Assembly: GCA_002483865.1 (NCBI GenBank)
Contig: DLIT01000051.1
Coordinates: 2,491 to 13,925, forward strand
Length of the DNA: 11,435 nucleotides
Origin: Brevundimonas sp. UBA7635
GTDB lineage: Bacteria; Pseudomonadota; Alphaproteobacteria; Caulobacterales; Caulobacteraceae
Direction of reading: 5' to 3'
Below the pieces are notes generated by a model. The model made no database searches. It saw only the letters and a program-made list of their open reading frames with translations, and was not told where the DNA came from. Both the position numbers and the translations under genes were made by a program. Position 1 is the stretch's first letter; the number at the start of each line of letters is the position of its first letter. This document shows positions 1 to 6,871 of this stretch, piece by piece.

Positions 1-80
1 ATGGCATTCTTCTTGTCAGCCCGATTGAGACTGACGCTCAGCACGCCTGCATCCAGTTCAGTCTTGATGTGCTCGGTCAT
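1..80 (-). CDS. Enoyl-CoA hydratase/isomerase family protein, N-terminal fragment
   Basis: Only the first 26 codons are in the window; the gene runs off the left edge. Reading leftwards from an ATG at 80-78 gives MTEHIKTELDAGVLSVSLNR followed by ADKKNA. This is the usual opening of crotonase-fold proteins: a short beta strand, then the L-N-R-x-D-K-x-N-A motif that precedes the acyl-CoA binding region. Crotonases hydrate or isomerise acyl-CoA thioesters, mainly in fatty-acid beta-oxidation; the exact substrate cannot be told from this fragment. Its ATG overlaps the TGA of the upstream hydrolase by four bases (ATGA), so the two are almost certainly one operon with coupled translation. Family assignment is from the motif only. 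Confidence 0.85.
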   Translation of the reverse strand, partial: MTEHIKTELDAGVLSVSLNRADKKNA

Positions 81-1153
81 TCGCGGTCCTCCACCAGCGT
101 CCACCAGTCCACGCCCTCGGCGTCTCTTTCGCGCCGGATTCGTCCCTGTCTTTCCAAATAGTTCAGATGAGCCAGGGCCTCGCCCGTCGCCATGGTCAGC
201 ACCTCGTCGCCCACTGGACGGGCGAAAAGGGCCCCGAAGACATCCACCGCCCGACTCGGCGTCCTCAAGGTGCGCTCCAGCCGTTTCAGCGCGACCTCGT
301 GGCCCCGGATCAGGGCCTCCAGCCGGGTGGTCACGCCATAAAAGGGCTCGCCATGGGCGGGCAGGACAAACAGATCCATCGGCAATAGGGCTTTCAATCG
401 ATCCAGCGAGGCCAGCCAGTCGCCCAGCGGGTCCGCAGCGGGCTCCGTCACCCAGATCGAGATATTGGACGAGATGCGCGGCAGAATCTGATCCCCGGCC
501 AGGAAGACATTATCTGACTGACGCCACAGGCAGACGTGTTCGGGGCTGTGCCCCTCGCCCACCACGACCGTCCAGGCCTGCCCGCCGATCTCCAGCACCT
601 GGCCCTCGCCCAATCGCTCGAAACTGACGGGCAAAGGCCGCACGCTGCGACCAAATCTGCCATAGCCAGCCTGCCAACAGGCGATCTGGTCGGGACTGTA
701 ACCCGCCGATCGATAAAGGACTTCGCCGGATCGTGGGGCGGGCGTGCCGGTGTCGGCAAGCAGCATCCGCGCCGTTACATATTCCAGCCGCGACATCAGC
801 AGGGGGGCCTCGAACAGCTCGCACAGCCAGCCCGCCATGCCGATGTGGTCCGGATGCATGTGGGTGCAGATCACCCGCGTCACCGGCCGCCCCTGCAGCG
901 GACCAGCAAGGGCCCGCTCCAGGGCGTCAGCCGTGGCCGATGTGCTCAGGCCCGTGTCCACCAGGACCCAGCCCTCGCCGTCTTCCAGCGCATAGATATT
1001 GATGTGGTCCAGCGCCATCGGCAGGGCCAGCCGCAGCCACAGCACGCCGGGCGCAACCTGGGTCGCCTCGCCAGGGGCCGGAATGGCCAGCGCCGGATAG
1101 GTCAGGCCGCGCTCTACCCGCGCTTCAAGATCCTGCACTGCACCGTCGGCCAA
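77..1153 (-). CDS. MBL-fold metallo-hydrolase with C-terminal winged-helix domain (LACTB2-like)
   Basis: This 358-residue protein is a complete metallo-beta-lactamase-fold hydrolase. The zinc motif HMHPDH lies at residues 98-103 (His98, His100, Asp102, His103). The other expected ligands are His202 in GHSPEH, Asp221 in LAGD and His267 in PAHGEP. Residues about 290-356 look like the small winged-helix domain found at the end of LACTB2-type proteins, including a NYLERQGRI stretch. There is no signal peptide, so it should be cytoplasmic. The family includes thioester hydrolases and nucleases. The coupled enoyl-CoA hydratase downstream makes an acyl-thioester or related small-molecule substrate more likely, which is inference. 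The start is TTG at 1153, chosen because GGAG (1162-1165) sits 8 nt upstream; a GTG five codons later (1138) is the alternative. The substrate is unknown. Confidence 0.92.
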   Translation of the reverse strand: MADGAVQDLEARVERGLTYPALAIPAPGEATQVAPGVLWLRLALPMALDHINIYALEDGEGWVLVDTGLSTSATADALERALAGPLQGRPVTRVICTHMHPDHIGMAGWLCELFEAPLLMSRLEYVTARMLLADTGTPAPRSGEVLYRSAGYSPDQIACWQAGYGRFGRSVRPLPVSFERLGEGQVLEIGGQAWTVVVGEGHSPEHVCLWRQSDNVFLAGDQILPRISSNISIWVTEPAADPLGDWLASLDRLKALLPMDLFVLPAHGEPFYGVTTRLEALIRGHEVALKRLERTLRTPSRAVDVFGALFARPVGDEVLTMATGEALAHLNYLERQGRIRRERDAEGVDWWTLVEDRE

Positions 1154-1174
1154 AGGTCCGTCTCCAATCGCAAC

Positions 1175-1194
1175 TATCCGGTTTGTGCCGGATA
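1175..1194. promoter_or_regulatory. Perfect palindrome upstream of the MBL hydrolase, candidate operator
   Basis: TATCCGG and CCGGATA form a perfect 7-bp inverted repeat separated by six bases (TTTGTG). It lies 10 nt upstream of the GGAG ribosome site of the MBL hydrolase, in the 142-bp gap between two divergent genes. The dyad is typical in size for a dimeric repressor site, for example of the TetR or GntR type. It could also form a short hairpin in the 5' leader. Neither role is demonstrated; no regulator gene is present in the window. Confidence 0.4.
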
Positions 1195-1295
1195 AAATCC
1201 GAGGGGTCCAGTGGGTCCATTTTCGCGCCGTCGCGCTTGACCCGGAGACACAGGGACTTCAAGGCTAGAGCCAAAGTCCTATCGGGAGAGCTTTG

Positions 1296-2243
1296 GTGCT
1301 TAAGAAATCTCTAGTTGCCCTGTGCGGGGCCCTCATACTTTCGCCTCTCTATGCCGCGCCGGTCATGGCCCAGTCGCGTACGGGAGAGTCGGCCAATGAG
1401 CCGCCGGTATCGGACGGCGGTGGCCGCACACGCGGTCGTCGCATCCCGACCCGTCAACCGGCACAGATGAAACCCGAAGCCATCAAGGCCGAAGCCGAGG
1501 CGGCCCTGGCCGCCGGTTCGACGGCCTGCACTGTAACGGACCAGCGCATGCTGGGCATGACCGGCGAGAATGCCAAGCTGTTCGAGGTCGCATGCGATAG
1601 CGCGCCGGGCTATCTGATTGTTACCTCGACCCCGCCGCAGATCATTGACTGCGTCCTGGTGGATCACACCGCCAAGCAGATGGCCGCCCAGGCTGCCAAC
1701 GAACCGGCCGCCGAGGGCGCTCAGGCCGCATCTCAGCCGACCTGTGAACTTCAGGGCAATCAAGACATCGAAGGCTTCCTGAAGGCCTATGCTGTCCAGG
1801 CCGCCGTGCCCTGCACCGTCGATCAGGCCCGCGTCATGGGTCAGTCATCGAGCGGCGCGGTTATTTATGAAATCGGCTGCGCCGGTGCTGATGGCTACTG
1901 GATCGAAAAAGCCGCTTCCGGCTGGTCCAAGACCGAATGCCTGCAGGTTCTCGCCCAGAACGGTACCTGCAACTTCACCACGCCCCAGGAACAGTCCGCA
2001 ACCGTCAAGTCCTGGCTGACGGGCACCGAGGCCGCTGACTGCGACGTCCAGCAGGTTCGCCTGATGGGCCAGAACGCCAATGGCCGTTTTGTCGAACTGA
2101 CCTGCGCTGGCTCGACCGGCATCATCATCCGTCACAACGCTGAGTTTGCCGTCCAGCAGGTCTATCCCTGCGAGACCGCCCAGGCGATCGGCGACGGCTG
2201 CAACCTGCCGGGCAACAAGCCTGAAGAAGCCCCGCAAGCCTGA
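1296..2243 (+). CDS. Secreted protein with three Cys-rich repeats, function unknown
   Basis: I do not recognise a named family. With the GTG start at 1296 (GGGAG at 1284-1288, 7 nt away) the protein has 315 residues; a TTG at 1293 adds one codon but is too close to the ribosome site. The N-terminus is a classical signal peptide: LKK, a hydrophobic core, then APVMA before QSRTG, so cleavage is expected near residue 25 and export to the periplasm. A linker rich in Arg, Pro and Gly follows. Three tandem repeats then begin near residues 64, 158 and 235. Each has C-x2-x-Q-x-R-[ML]-G-type spacing leading to [FY]E-[VI]-x-C or VELTC. Each repeat carries four cysteines: 78, 100, 119, 150; 173, 195, 215, 225; and 249, 270, 292, 302. 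Disulfide bonding is likely. It stands alone, with a strong terminator behind it. The role is unknown. Confidence 0.88.
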   Translation: MLKKSLVALCGALILSPLYAAPVMAQSRTGESANEPPVSDGGGRTRGRRIPTRQPAQMKPEAIKAEAEAALAAGSTACTVTDQRMLGMTGENAKLFEVACDSAPGYLIVTSTPPQIIDCVLVDHTAKQMAAQAANEPAAEGAQAASQPTCELQGNQDIEGFLKAYAVQAAVPCTVDQARVMGQSSSGAVIYEIGCAGADGYWIEKAASGWSKTECLQVLAQNGTCNFTTPQEQSATVKSWLTGTEAADCDVQQVRLMGQNANGRFVELTCAGSTGIIIRHNAEFAVQQVYPCETAQAIGDGCNLPGNKPEEAPQA

Positions 2244-2271
2244 TCCCCGGATCACGCCCAGAGGCAATCGG

Positions 2272-2308
2272 AAACGCCGCCGGATCGCTCCGGCGGCGTT
2301 TTTGTTTG
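2272..2308 (+). terminator. Rho-independent terminator after the Cys-repeat protein
   Basis: A perfect 13-bp stem (AAACGCCGCCGGA, 2272-2284, with TCCGGCGGCGTTT, 2289-2301) closes a TCGC tetraloop and is followed by TTGTTTG. It begins 28 nt after the TGA of the secreted repeat protein. It separates that gene from xthA, which therefore needs its own promoter. Confidence 0.93.
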
Positions 2309-2367
2309 TGAGGTTTGTTTTGGCGGCCCCCTTCCCGGTGGACGCGGCGCGCCCTAGCTTGGCAACC

Positions 2368-3153
2368 ATGCGTATCGCCACCTGGAATGTGAACTCGGTC
2401 AACGCCCGCCTGCCCACTGTGCTGGCCTGGCTGGAAGCCGCTCAACCCGACGTTGCCTGTTTTCAGGAGATCAAGTGCGTGGACGAAAAGTTCCCGCGCG
2501 AAGCTTTTGAATCTCTTGGCTATAATGTCGAAACCCACGGCCAGAAATCCTATAATGGCGTGGCCCTGCTGTCCAAGTATCCGATCTCGGACGTGGTGCG
2601 CGGCCTGCCCGGCGAACCAGAGGATGAACAGGCTCGCTATATCGAGGCCCTGATTGAGGCTCCGCGCCCTGTCCGCGTTGCCTCGATCTACCTTCCCAAT
2701 GGCAATCCGATCGACACCGAGAAGTTTCCCTACAAGCTGCGCTGGTTCCAACGCCTGCAGGACCGCGCGCGCGAACTGCTGGCCTGGGAAGAGCCCGTAG
2801 CCCTGTGCGGTGACTACAACTGCATCCTGACGCCCCAGGACGCGGCCAAGCCCGAGGAATGGGTCCGCGACGCTCTGTTCCAGCCCCAGACCCGTCAGGC
2901 GATGAATGCCCTGAAATGGCTGGGCTATGCCGATGCCCACGAACTGGGCAAGGAGCCTAAGGGCACCTACACCTTCTGGGATTATCAGGCCGGGGCCTGG
3001 CAAAGAAACAATGGCATCCGCATCGACTATGCCCTGCTCTCGCCCCAGGCCGCGGATTGTTTCCGGGGCATGGAGACACACCGCGACGCTCGCGATATGG
3101 AGAAGCCCAGTGACCACGTACCCGTGGTCGTTGATCTGAATTTGGGGGCCTGA
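2368..3153 (+). CDS. xthA: Exodeoxyribonuclease III (AP endonuclease, ExoIII/XthA type)
   Basis: This 261-residue enzyme of the exonuclease-endonuclease-phosphatase fold cuts DNA at abasic sites and trims 3' blocked ends in base excision repair. All the catalytic landmarks of the ExoIII family are visible. They are Asn7 (TWNVNS), Glu34 (QEIK), Tyr108 (SIYLPNG), Asp149 and Asn151 (GDYN), Trp204 (FWDY), Asp220 (RID) and the terminal Asp249-His250 pair (SDHVP). The length is normal for the family (E. coli about 268). The frame is open upstream to 2146, but the homologous start is the ATG at 2368, MRIATWNVNS. No good Shine-Dalgarno sequence precedes it; a TAGCTT sits 7 nt before the ATG, so the message may be leaderless. 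The next gene starts 5 nt after its stop. Confidence 0.97.
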   Translation: MRIATWNVNSVNARLPTVLAWLEAAQPDVACFQEIKCVDEKFPREAFESLGYNVETHGQKSYNGVALLSKYPISDVVRGLPGEPEDEQARYIEALIEAPRPVRVASIYLPNGNPIDTEKFPYKLRWFQRLQDRARELLAWEEPVALCGDYNCILTPQDAAKPEEWVRDALFQPQTRQAMNALKWLGYADAHELGKEPKGTYTFWDYQAGAWQRNNGIRIDYALLSPQAADCFRGMETHRDARDMEKPSDHVPVVVDLNLGA

Positions 3154-3158
3154 TTCAC

Positions 3159-3674
3159 ATGGGGGAGACGCTCAGGGTCATTCTGCTGATCGCCCTGACG
3201 GCTGCCTTCCTGACCACCGCAATCCTTCTGCTGGGATGGTGGATGGAGCCGATGCGGCGGCTGAAGCGCACCTTGCTGAAGTCACTGGGCCGGACCGCCG
3301 ACATCGAGGCCCTGTCGCCTGCCGAGGGCCGCGCGGCCGGTCTGGATTTCGAGGAGGGGCAGATCGCGGTGCTGTGGCGTCGCGGCGGCTTTGGCCTGGT
3401 CTATGCTGCCGATGAGGTCGAAGGTGCCGAGATCATCGTCGATGGTCATGTCGTCTCTCGCGCCCGGCGCGGAACCTTGCGCAAGGACATAGACATCTCC
3501 GCCCCCGATGCGGAACAGGTTGTCCTGCGCCTGATGTTTGCCGACCCGCGTAACCCCGAGTTTGAACTGGCCCTATGGGATGCAGTCCAGCCAGCACCGA
3601 CCGGTTCTCCCGCAGAAGCCCTGCGGCTGGGCCGCCGGTGGCTGTCCCACGTCGAAGGCCTGATGCAACAATAG
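3159..3674 (+). CDS. Single-pass membrane protein, function unknown
   Basis: I do not recognise the family. The 171-residue protein starts with one hydrophobic helix (about residues 6-28, LRVILLIALTAAFLTTAILL and on). A positively charged stretch follows (MRRLKRTLLKSLGR), which by the positive-inside rule places the rest in the cytoplasm. The soluble part (about 50-171) looks like a small mixed alpha/beta domain: AEIIVDGHVV, then a basic RARRGTLRK turn, then VVLRLMFADPRNPEFELALW, then a helix LGRRWLSHVEGLM. There are no cysteines, no catalytic motif and no zinc site. The ATG lies 5 nt after the xthA stop, with a GGGGG run about 10 nt upstream inside the end of xthA, so it is probably cotranscribed and perhaps coupled with xthA. 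A link to DNA repair is not supported by its sequence. Confidence 0.82.
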   Translation: MGETLRVILLIALTAAFLTTAILLLGWWMEPMRRLKRTLLKSLGRTADIEALSPAEGRAAGLDFEEGQIAVLWRRGGFGLVYAADEVEGAEIIVDGHVVSRARRGTLRKDIDISAPDAEQVVLRLMFADPRNPEFELALWDAVQPAPTGSPAEALRLGRRWLSHVEGLMQQ

Positions 3675-3750
3675 TTGGCCCTTCCCGCTTCGCCTCTGGC
3701 CGGTTAGAACGCCCACTTCGCCTATAAAGTGTTTTTTCCAGGAGCCCGCC

Positions 3751-4671
3751 GTGGCCCGTCTGTTCGACGCCTACATCATCGCCAACTGGACCGCCGCCGA
3801 GGGCAAGAAGCTCGGCGAGCAGACCCTGTGGATCGGCGTGGCCAAGCGCGATGTGCGCTTCCGCCTCTATGCCGAGACCCACAATGTCGCGACCCGCGCC
3901 GAGGGTGAGAAGCTGCTGGAATCCCTGCTGGCTGAGCATCGTAAGCGCGGCGACAAGGTCCTGCTCGGTTTTGACTTCGACTTCGGCTTCCCTGCCGGCA
4001 CGGCTGCGCGCCTGAAGCTGGACGGTCGGCCGTGGGACGCCATGGGCAAGTTCCTGGCTGCCAACATCGTGGACAAGATCGACAACACCAACAACCGCTA
4101 TCAGGTCGCGGCCAAGATGAACCGTCTGATGACGGATGAGCCCTGGCCCTTCTGGGGCGCGCCTGCGTCTCAGGCCCAGCGGTGGCTGACCACGACCAAG
4201 CCGCCCGAGGGTGCCGGGGCCGACATCCCTGAGTTTCGCGCCACCGAGCTGGCCGCGCGCAAGGACAAGCTGCCGCCCAAGAGCGTGTGGCAGATGCATG
4301 GTGCCGGTGCCGTCGGCGGCTTGACCCTGGTGGGCGTGCCCATGCTGCGTCGCCTGCTGGACAAGCTGGGCACCTCAGCCTCGATCTGGCCCTTCAACAC
4401 CGGTTGGCGCGAACTGGCCGAGGCCGACGTCGAGCCCCTGTCGACCCTGGTCGTCGAGGTCTGGCCCGCCCTGTTCAAGGCCACCCGTGAAACCAGCGCC
4501 GAGGGCGTAAAGGAATACAAGACCCAGGCCCAGGTCCGCACCGCCGCCATCGCCTTCGCCGAGATGGACGACGCCGGCACCCTGCAGAAAGCCTTCGCGC
4601 CCCCCGCCAACGCCGACGAAGCCATGATCGCCGCCGTCGAAGGCGAAGAAGGCTGGATCCTGGGGGTTTAA
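3751..4671 (+). CDS. Conserved cytoplasmic protein, possibly RNase-H-like fold (DUF429-related)
   Basis: The 306-residue protein starts at GTG 3751, with AGGAG at 3740-3744 six bases upstream. It has no signal or membrane segment. Recognisable blocks are FDAYIIANWTAA (5-16), LLGFDFDFGFPAG (71-83), WPFWG (132-136), KSVWQMHGAGAVGGLTLVGV (177-196), WPFNTGW (213-219) and VVEVWPALF (234-242). From memory this pattern matches alphaproteobacterial proteins that databases label inconsistently as cobalamin CbiG-like or molybdopterin-guanine dinucleotide synthesis. It also resembles DUF429-type RNase-H-like proteins, which open with a strand carrying an acidic residue. I would not accept the cofactor-biosynthesis labels: no cobalamin or molybdenum gene is nearby. 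In the first block an Asn (residue 12) stands where I remember Asp-Trp in relatives, so catalytic activity is uncertain. A TATAAA at 3723-3728 may be its -10 box, but no matching -35 is seen. Confidence 0.8.
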   Translation: MARLFDAYIIANWTAAEGKKLGEQTLWIGVAKRDVRFRLYAETHNVATRAEGEKLLESLLAEHRKRGDKVLLGFDFDFGFPAGTAARLKLDGRPWDAMGKFLAANIVDKIDNTNNRYQVAAKMNRLMTDEPWPFWGAPASQAQRWLTTTKPPEGAGADIPEFRATELAARKDKLPPKSVWQMHGAGAVGGLTLVGVPMLRRLLDKLGTSASIWPFNTGWRELAEADVEPLSTLVVEVWPALFKATRETSAEGVKEYKTQAQVRTAAIAFAEMDDAGTLQKAFAPPANADEAMIAAVEGEEGWILGV

Positions 4672-4814
4672 TTTCCCTCGCTCATCCCGGCGAAGGCCGG
4701 GATCCAGATGGCAAGCGGTCCGCCTCAAGGTGCGCGATGTGTTTTGAGCCCAGCCTCTTTGCGGAGCGCACTACAAACTGGGTCCCGGCCTTCGCCGGGA
4801 CGAGCGGAAATTTA
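4669..4814. repeat. REPIN-like inverted pair of REP-type palindromes between convergent genes
   Basis: Two 29-bp arms, 4679-4707 and 4778-4806, are inverted copies matching at 27 of 29 positions. Each arm is itself a hairpin, TCCCGGCGAAGGCCGGGA (7-bp stem, GAAG loop), flanked by CGCTC and CCAG. Similarity continues outward (TTTCC next to both TAA stop codons) and, less perfectly, inward (CCAG, then TCCGC, with a further GTGCGC/GCGCAC pair at 4730-4735 and 4766-4771). The whole element can fold into one long hairpin. This is the architecture of REP doublets (REPINs). It fills the entire gap between the convergent gene ending at 4671 and the GIY-YIG gene ending at 4812, and could also act as a two-way transcription barrier. 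No RAYT-type (TnpA-REP) transposase gene is in the window. Genome-wide copy number is inferred from memory of similar sequences in related genomes. Confidence 0.85.
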
Positions 4815-5117
4815 GGCCAGATAATCGGCTAGCCTGTCCCGCCAGGTCGGGTTGTCCTCTTCGATCAACCGGATCTTCCAGGCGCGTCGCCACTCCTTCA
4901 TCGCCCGTTCGCGCGTAAAAGCAGCCTCGAGGGTCTCGTGCCATTCGGCCCAGACCAGAATCCTGCAGCCGTAATCGCGCGTGAAGCCGGGCCTCAGACC
5001 GTGGGCGTGTTCGTGGACGCGCCTGCCGAGGTGGTCGGTATGGCCAATATAGAGGGTGCCATTGCGCCGGCTGGCCATGATGTAAACCCAGAAACCCTCG
5101 GTGCCATCATCGCGCAT
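4812..5117 (-). CDS. Small GIY-YIG domain protein (UPF0213/YhbQ-like)
   Basis: This 101-residue protein is a single GIY-YIG nuclease domain. The two-strand signature is VYI (11-13) and LYIGHT (22-27). It is followed by the helix with the conserved arginine (LGRRVHEH, Arg32/Arg33), and then by Glu70 in TRERAMKEWRRAWK, the expected metal-binding glutamate. A tail typical of the small stand-alone group (LIEEDNPTWRDRLADYL) ends the protein. Relatives cut branched or single-stranded DNA in some tests, but most have no known role. The ATG at 5117 has a GAGGGG ribosome site just upstream. It starts 18 nt after the recN stop, so it is likely in the same transcript and would share its LexA control. 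Its TAA stop touches the REP doublet. Confidence 0.92.
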   Translation of the reverse strand: MRDDGTEGFWVYIMASRRNGTLYIGHTDHLGRRVHEHAHGLRPGFTRDYGCRILVWAEWHETLEAAFTRERAMKEWRRAWKIRLIEEDNPTWRDRLADYLA

Positions 5118-5135
5118 AGCGCCCCTCGTCTCAGA

Positions 5136-6833
5136 TCACCCGATCAGCACCCGGGCGGCGGCTCGTGCCTCGTCTGTCACTGCGGCACCGGAGAGCATCC
5201 GGGCGATTTCTTCCAGGCGCGGTTCGGGGGTCAGGACGTCAATGGAAGTGCGGGTGTGGCCGTCGGTGTCGGACTTGCGGACCTTCCAATGGGTGTGGCC
5301 GCGGGCGGCGACCTGGGGGCTGTGGGTCACGACCAGGACCTGGGCCCCGTTTGACAGGCGTTGCAGGCGACTGCCAACGGCCTCCGCCACAGCCCCGCCG
5401 ACGCCCTGGTCCACCTCATCGAAGATCATGACCGGCTGACGCTGGTCTTCGCGGCTGGCAAGCGCGGCCTTCATGGCCAGGGCAAAGCGGGCCAGCTCTC
5501 CGCCAGACGCCACCGTGTCCAGCGGACCGAAGGCCGTGCCGACATTGGTCGATACCTCGAACCGGACCGTCTCTACACCCTGGGGGCCTCGCCGGCCCTC
5601 AATAGGCTCAAGCGACACTCGGAAGCGCGCCCGCTCCAGCTTCAGCGGCCCCAGCTCGCCCATAACGGCCTCGACCAGGCGCGCCCCGGCCGCCTCGCGC
5701 GCGGATGTCAGCAGGCTGGCGGCCACGTCATAGGCTTCGATGGCCATGGCTACCTCGCGCCGGGCCTTGGTCAGGGCCTCGGCCCCGTCCTCGATAAGGC
5801 GCAGCTGCTCGCGCAGCCGCACCCTCAGGTCCGGCAGGGCATCCACCGTGGTGTGCAGCTTGCGAGCGGTGGCACGCAGCGCGAACAGTCGCTCCTCGGC
5901 CTTGTCGAGGCGACCCGGCTCAAAATCAAAGGCATCGGCAGCGGCGTCCACGGCCGCCACGGCTTCGGTCGCCTCGACCAGAGCCCGGTCCACCGCCTCA
6001 GCCGCCAGACCCAGCTTGACGATGATGGGATTGTCGCCTTCGGCCCCGGCCTGGACCGCCCGTTGGCGCGCGTGCTCCACCGCGCGCAGGGCAGACGCCA
6101 GACGCTGGCTCAACTTGTCGCCGCCCAACAGATTGCGGGCATCAGCCAGATCCGCCACGGCTTTTTCGGACGCGCCCAGAATGGCCCGTTCACCCGCCAG
6201 TTCGACCTCTTCGTTCGGCTGCGGCTCCAGATCGTCCAGCTCGGCCAGGTTGGCGGTAATTTCGTCGGCCTTGGCCGCCGCCTCGGCTGCCGAGGCCTCA
6301 AGTGCGTTCAGATGGTCCTGGGCCGCCTTCAGTCGCTCTGCCGCCTGTCCCACGCCCTGCAACTGGGGCTGCAGGCCGCCATAGTTGTCGAGCAGGGCGC
6401 GGTGAGTTTTCCAGTCCAGCAGGCCAACAGTCTCGTGCTGGCCATGGACTTCGACCAGCAGGCTGCCGATCTCGCGCAGGGCCGTTACACCGGCGGGCTG
6501 GTCATTCACATAGGCGCGGCTGCGGCCATCGGCCGAGACGACGCGGCGCAAAATCAGGTCGTCGCCCGGCGCGACCTCGAATCCCTTGTCAGCCAAGACC
6601 TCCAGCAGGGCCGGATCATCAGGCGCGCTGAACACCGCCGTCGCCACCGCCTGCTTGGCACCATTGCGGACCAGGCCCGAATCGCTGCGCGCCCCCAAGG
6701 CCAGCCCAAGGGCATCCAGAATGATGGACTTGCCTGCACCGGTTTCACCGGTAAGGACGGTCAGGCCTTCGCCGACCTCCAGGTCGAGGGCGTCGACAAG
6801 GACGACGTCACGGATCGAGAGAGTGGTCAGCAT
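5136..6833 (-). CDS. recN: DNA repair protein RecN (SMC-like ATPase)
   Basis: This 565-residue SMC-family ATPase acts early in recombinational repair of double-strand breaks, holding DNA ends or sister chromatids together with RecA. The N-terminal half-site has MLTTLSIRDVVLVDALDLEV and Walker A GETGAGKS (29-36). The middle (about 150-380) is rich in Ala, Glu and Leu, as expected of the coiled-coil arms. The C-terminal half-site has the signature SGGELAR (443-449), Walker B VMIFDEVD (468-475) and the switch His504 (THSP). Length is normal (E. coli 553). The ATG matches the family start, though no clear ribosome site precedes it. A consensus LexA box lies 38 bp upstream. A GIY-YIG gene follows 18 nt after the stop. 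In related genomes I expect ligA after recN; it is not here. Confidence 0.97.
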   Translation of the reverse strand: MLTTLSIRDVVLVDALDLEVGEGLTVLTGETGAGKSIILDALGLALGARSDSGLVRNGAKQAVATAVFSAPDDPALLEVLADKGFEVAPGDDLILRRVVSADGRSRAYVNDQPAGVTALREIGSLLVEVHGQHETVGLLDWKTHRALLDNYGGLQPQLQGVGQAAERLKAAQDHLNALEASAAEAAAKADEITANLAELDDLEPQPNEEVELAGERAILGASEKAVADLADARNLLGGDKLSQRLASALRAVEHARQRAVQAGAEGDNPIIVKLGLAAEAVDRALVEATEAVAAVDAAADAFDFEPGRLDKAEERLFALRATARKLHTTVDALPDLRVRLREQLRLIEDGAEALTKARREVAMAIEAYDVAASLLTSAREAAGARLVEAVMGELGPLKLERARFRVSLEPIEGRRGPQGVETVRFEVSTNVGTAFGPLDTVASGGELARFALAMKAALASREDQRQPVMIFDEVDQGVGGAVAEAVGSRLQRLSNGAQVLVVTHSPQVAARGHTHWKVRKSDTDGHTRTSIDVLTPEPRLEEIARMLSGAAVTDEARAAARVLIG

Positions 6834-6871
6834 GGGCCAGCTTGATTCGACTTATCCGCACACTCTAGACT

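Noticed and set aside
1..627. Open plus-strand frame from the window edge, 208 codons
   Set aside because: Its product is an Arg/Pro/Ser-rich low-complexity chain typical of shadow frames, and it lies opposite the MBL hydrolase and crotonase genes, both with clear motifs.
1235..1275. TTGACC and GCTAGAG as a promoter for the Cys-repeat protein
   Set aside because: The two boxes are about 21 bases apart, too far for either the Caulobacter or the E. coli type of spacing.
2146..2367. Upstream extension of the xthA reading frame
   Set aside because: The extension overlaps the previous gene and its terminator, and the family start is at MRIATWN (2368).
2125..3117. 330-codon open frame on the minus strand opposite the xthA region
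   Set aside because: It runs through the terminator at 2272-2308 and across two unrelated genes, so it is a shadow frame.
3433..4299. 288-codon minus-strand frame opposite two plus-strand genes
   Set aside because: It spans the gap between two genes that each have good starts and, in one case, a clear ribosome site; there is no domain in the antisense product.
4679..4806. Palindromic repeats considered as a CRISPR array or att site
   Set aside because: There are only two copies, in inverted orientation, with internal hairpins and no regular spacers; no Cas, integrase or tRNA gene is nearby.
5361..6845. 494-codon open frame on the plus strand opposite recN
   Set aside because: It is a mirror of the recN coding strand in GC-rich DNA. 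The translation is Gly/Gln/His/Arg-rich with no family motif, while recN on the other strand has all Walker and signature motifs.
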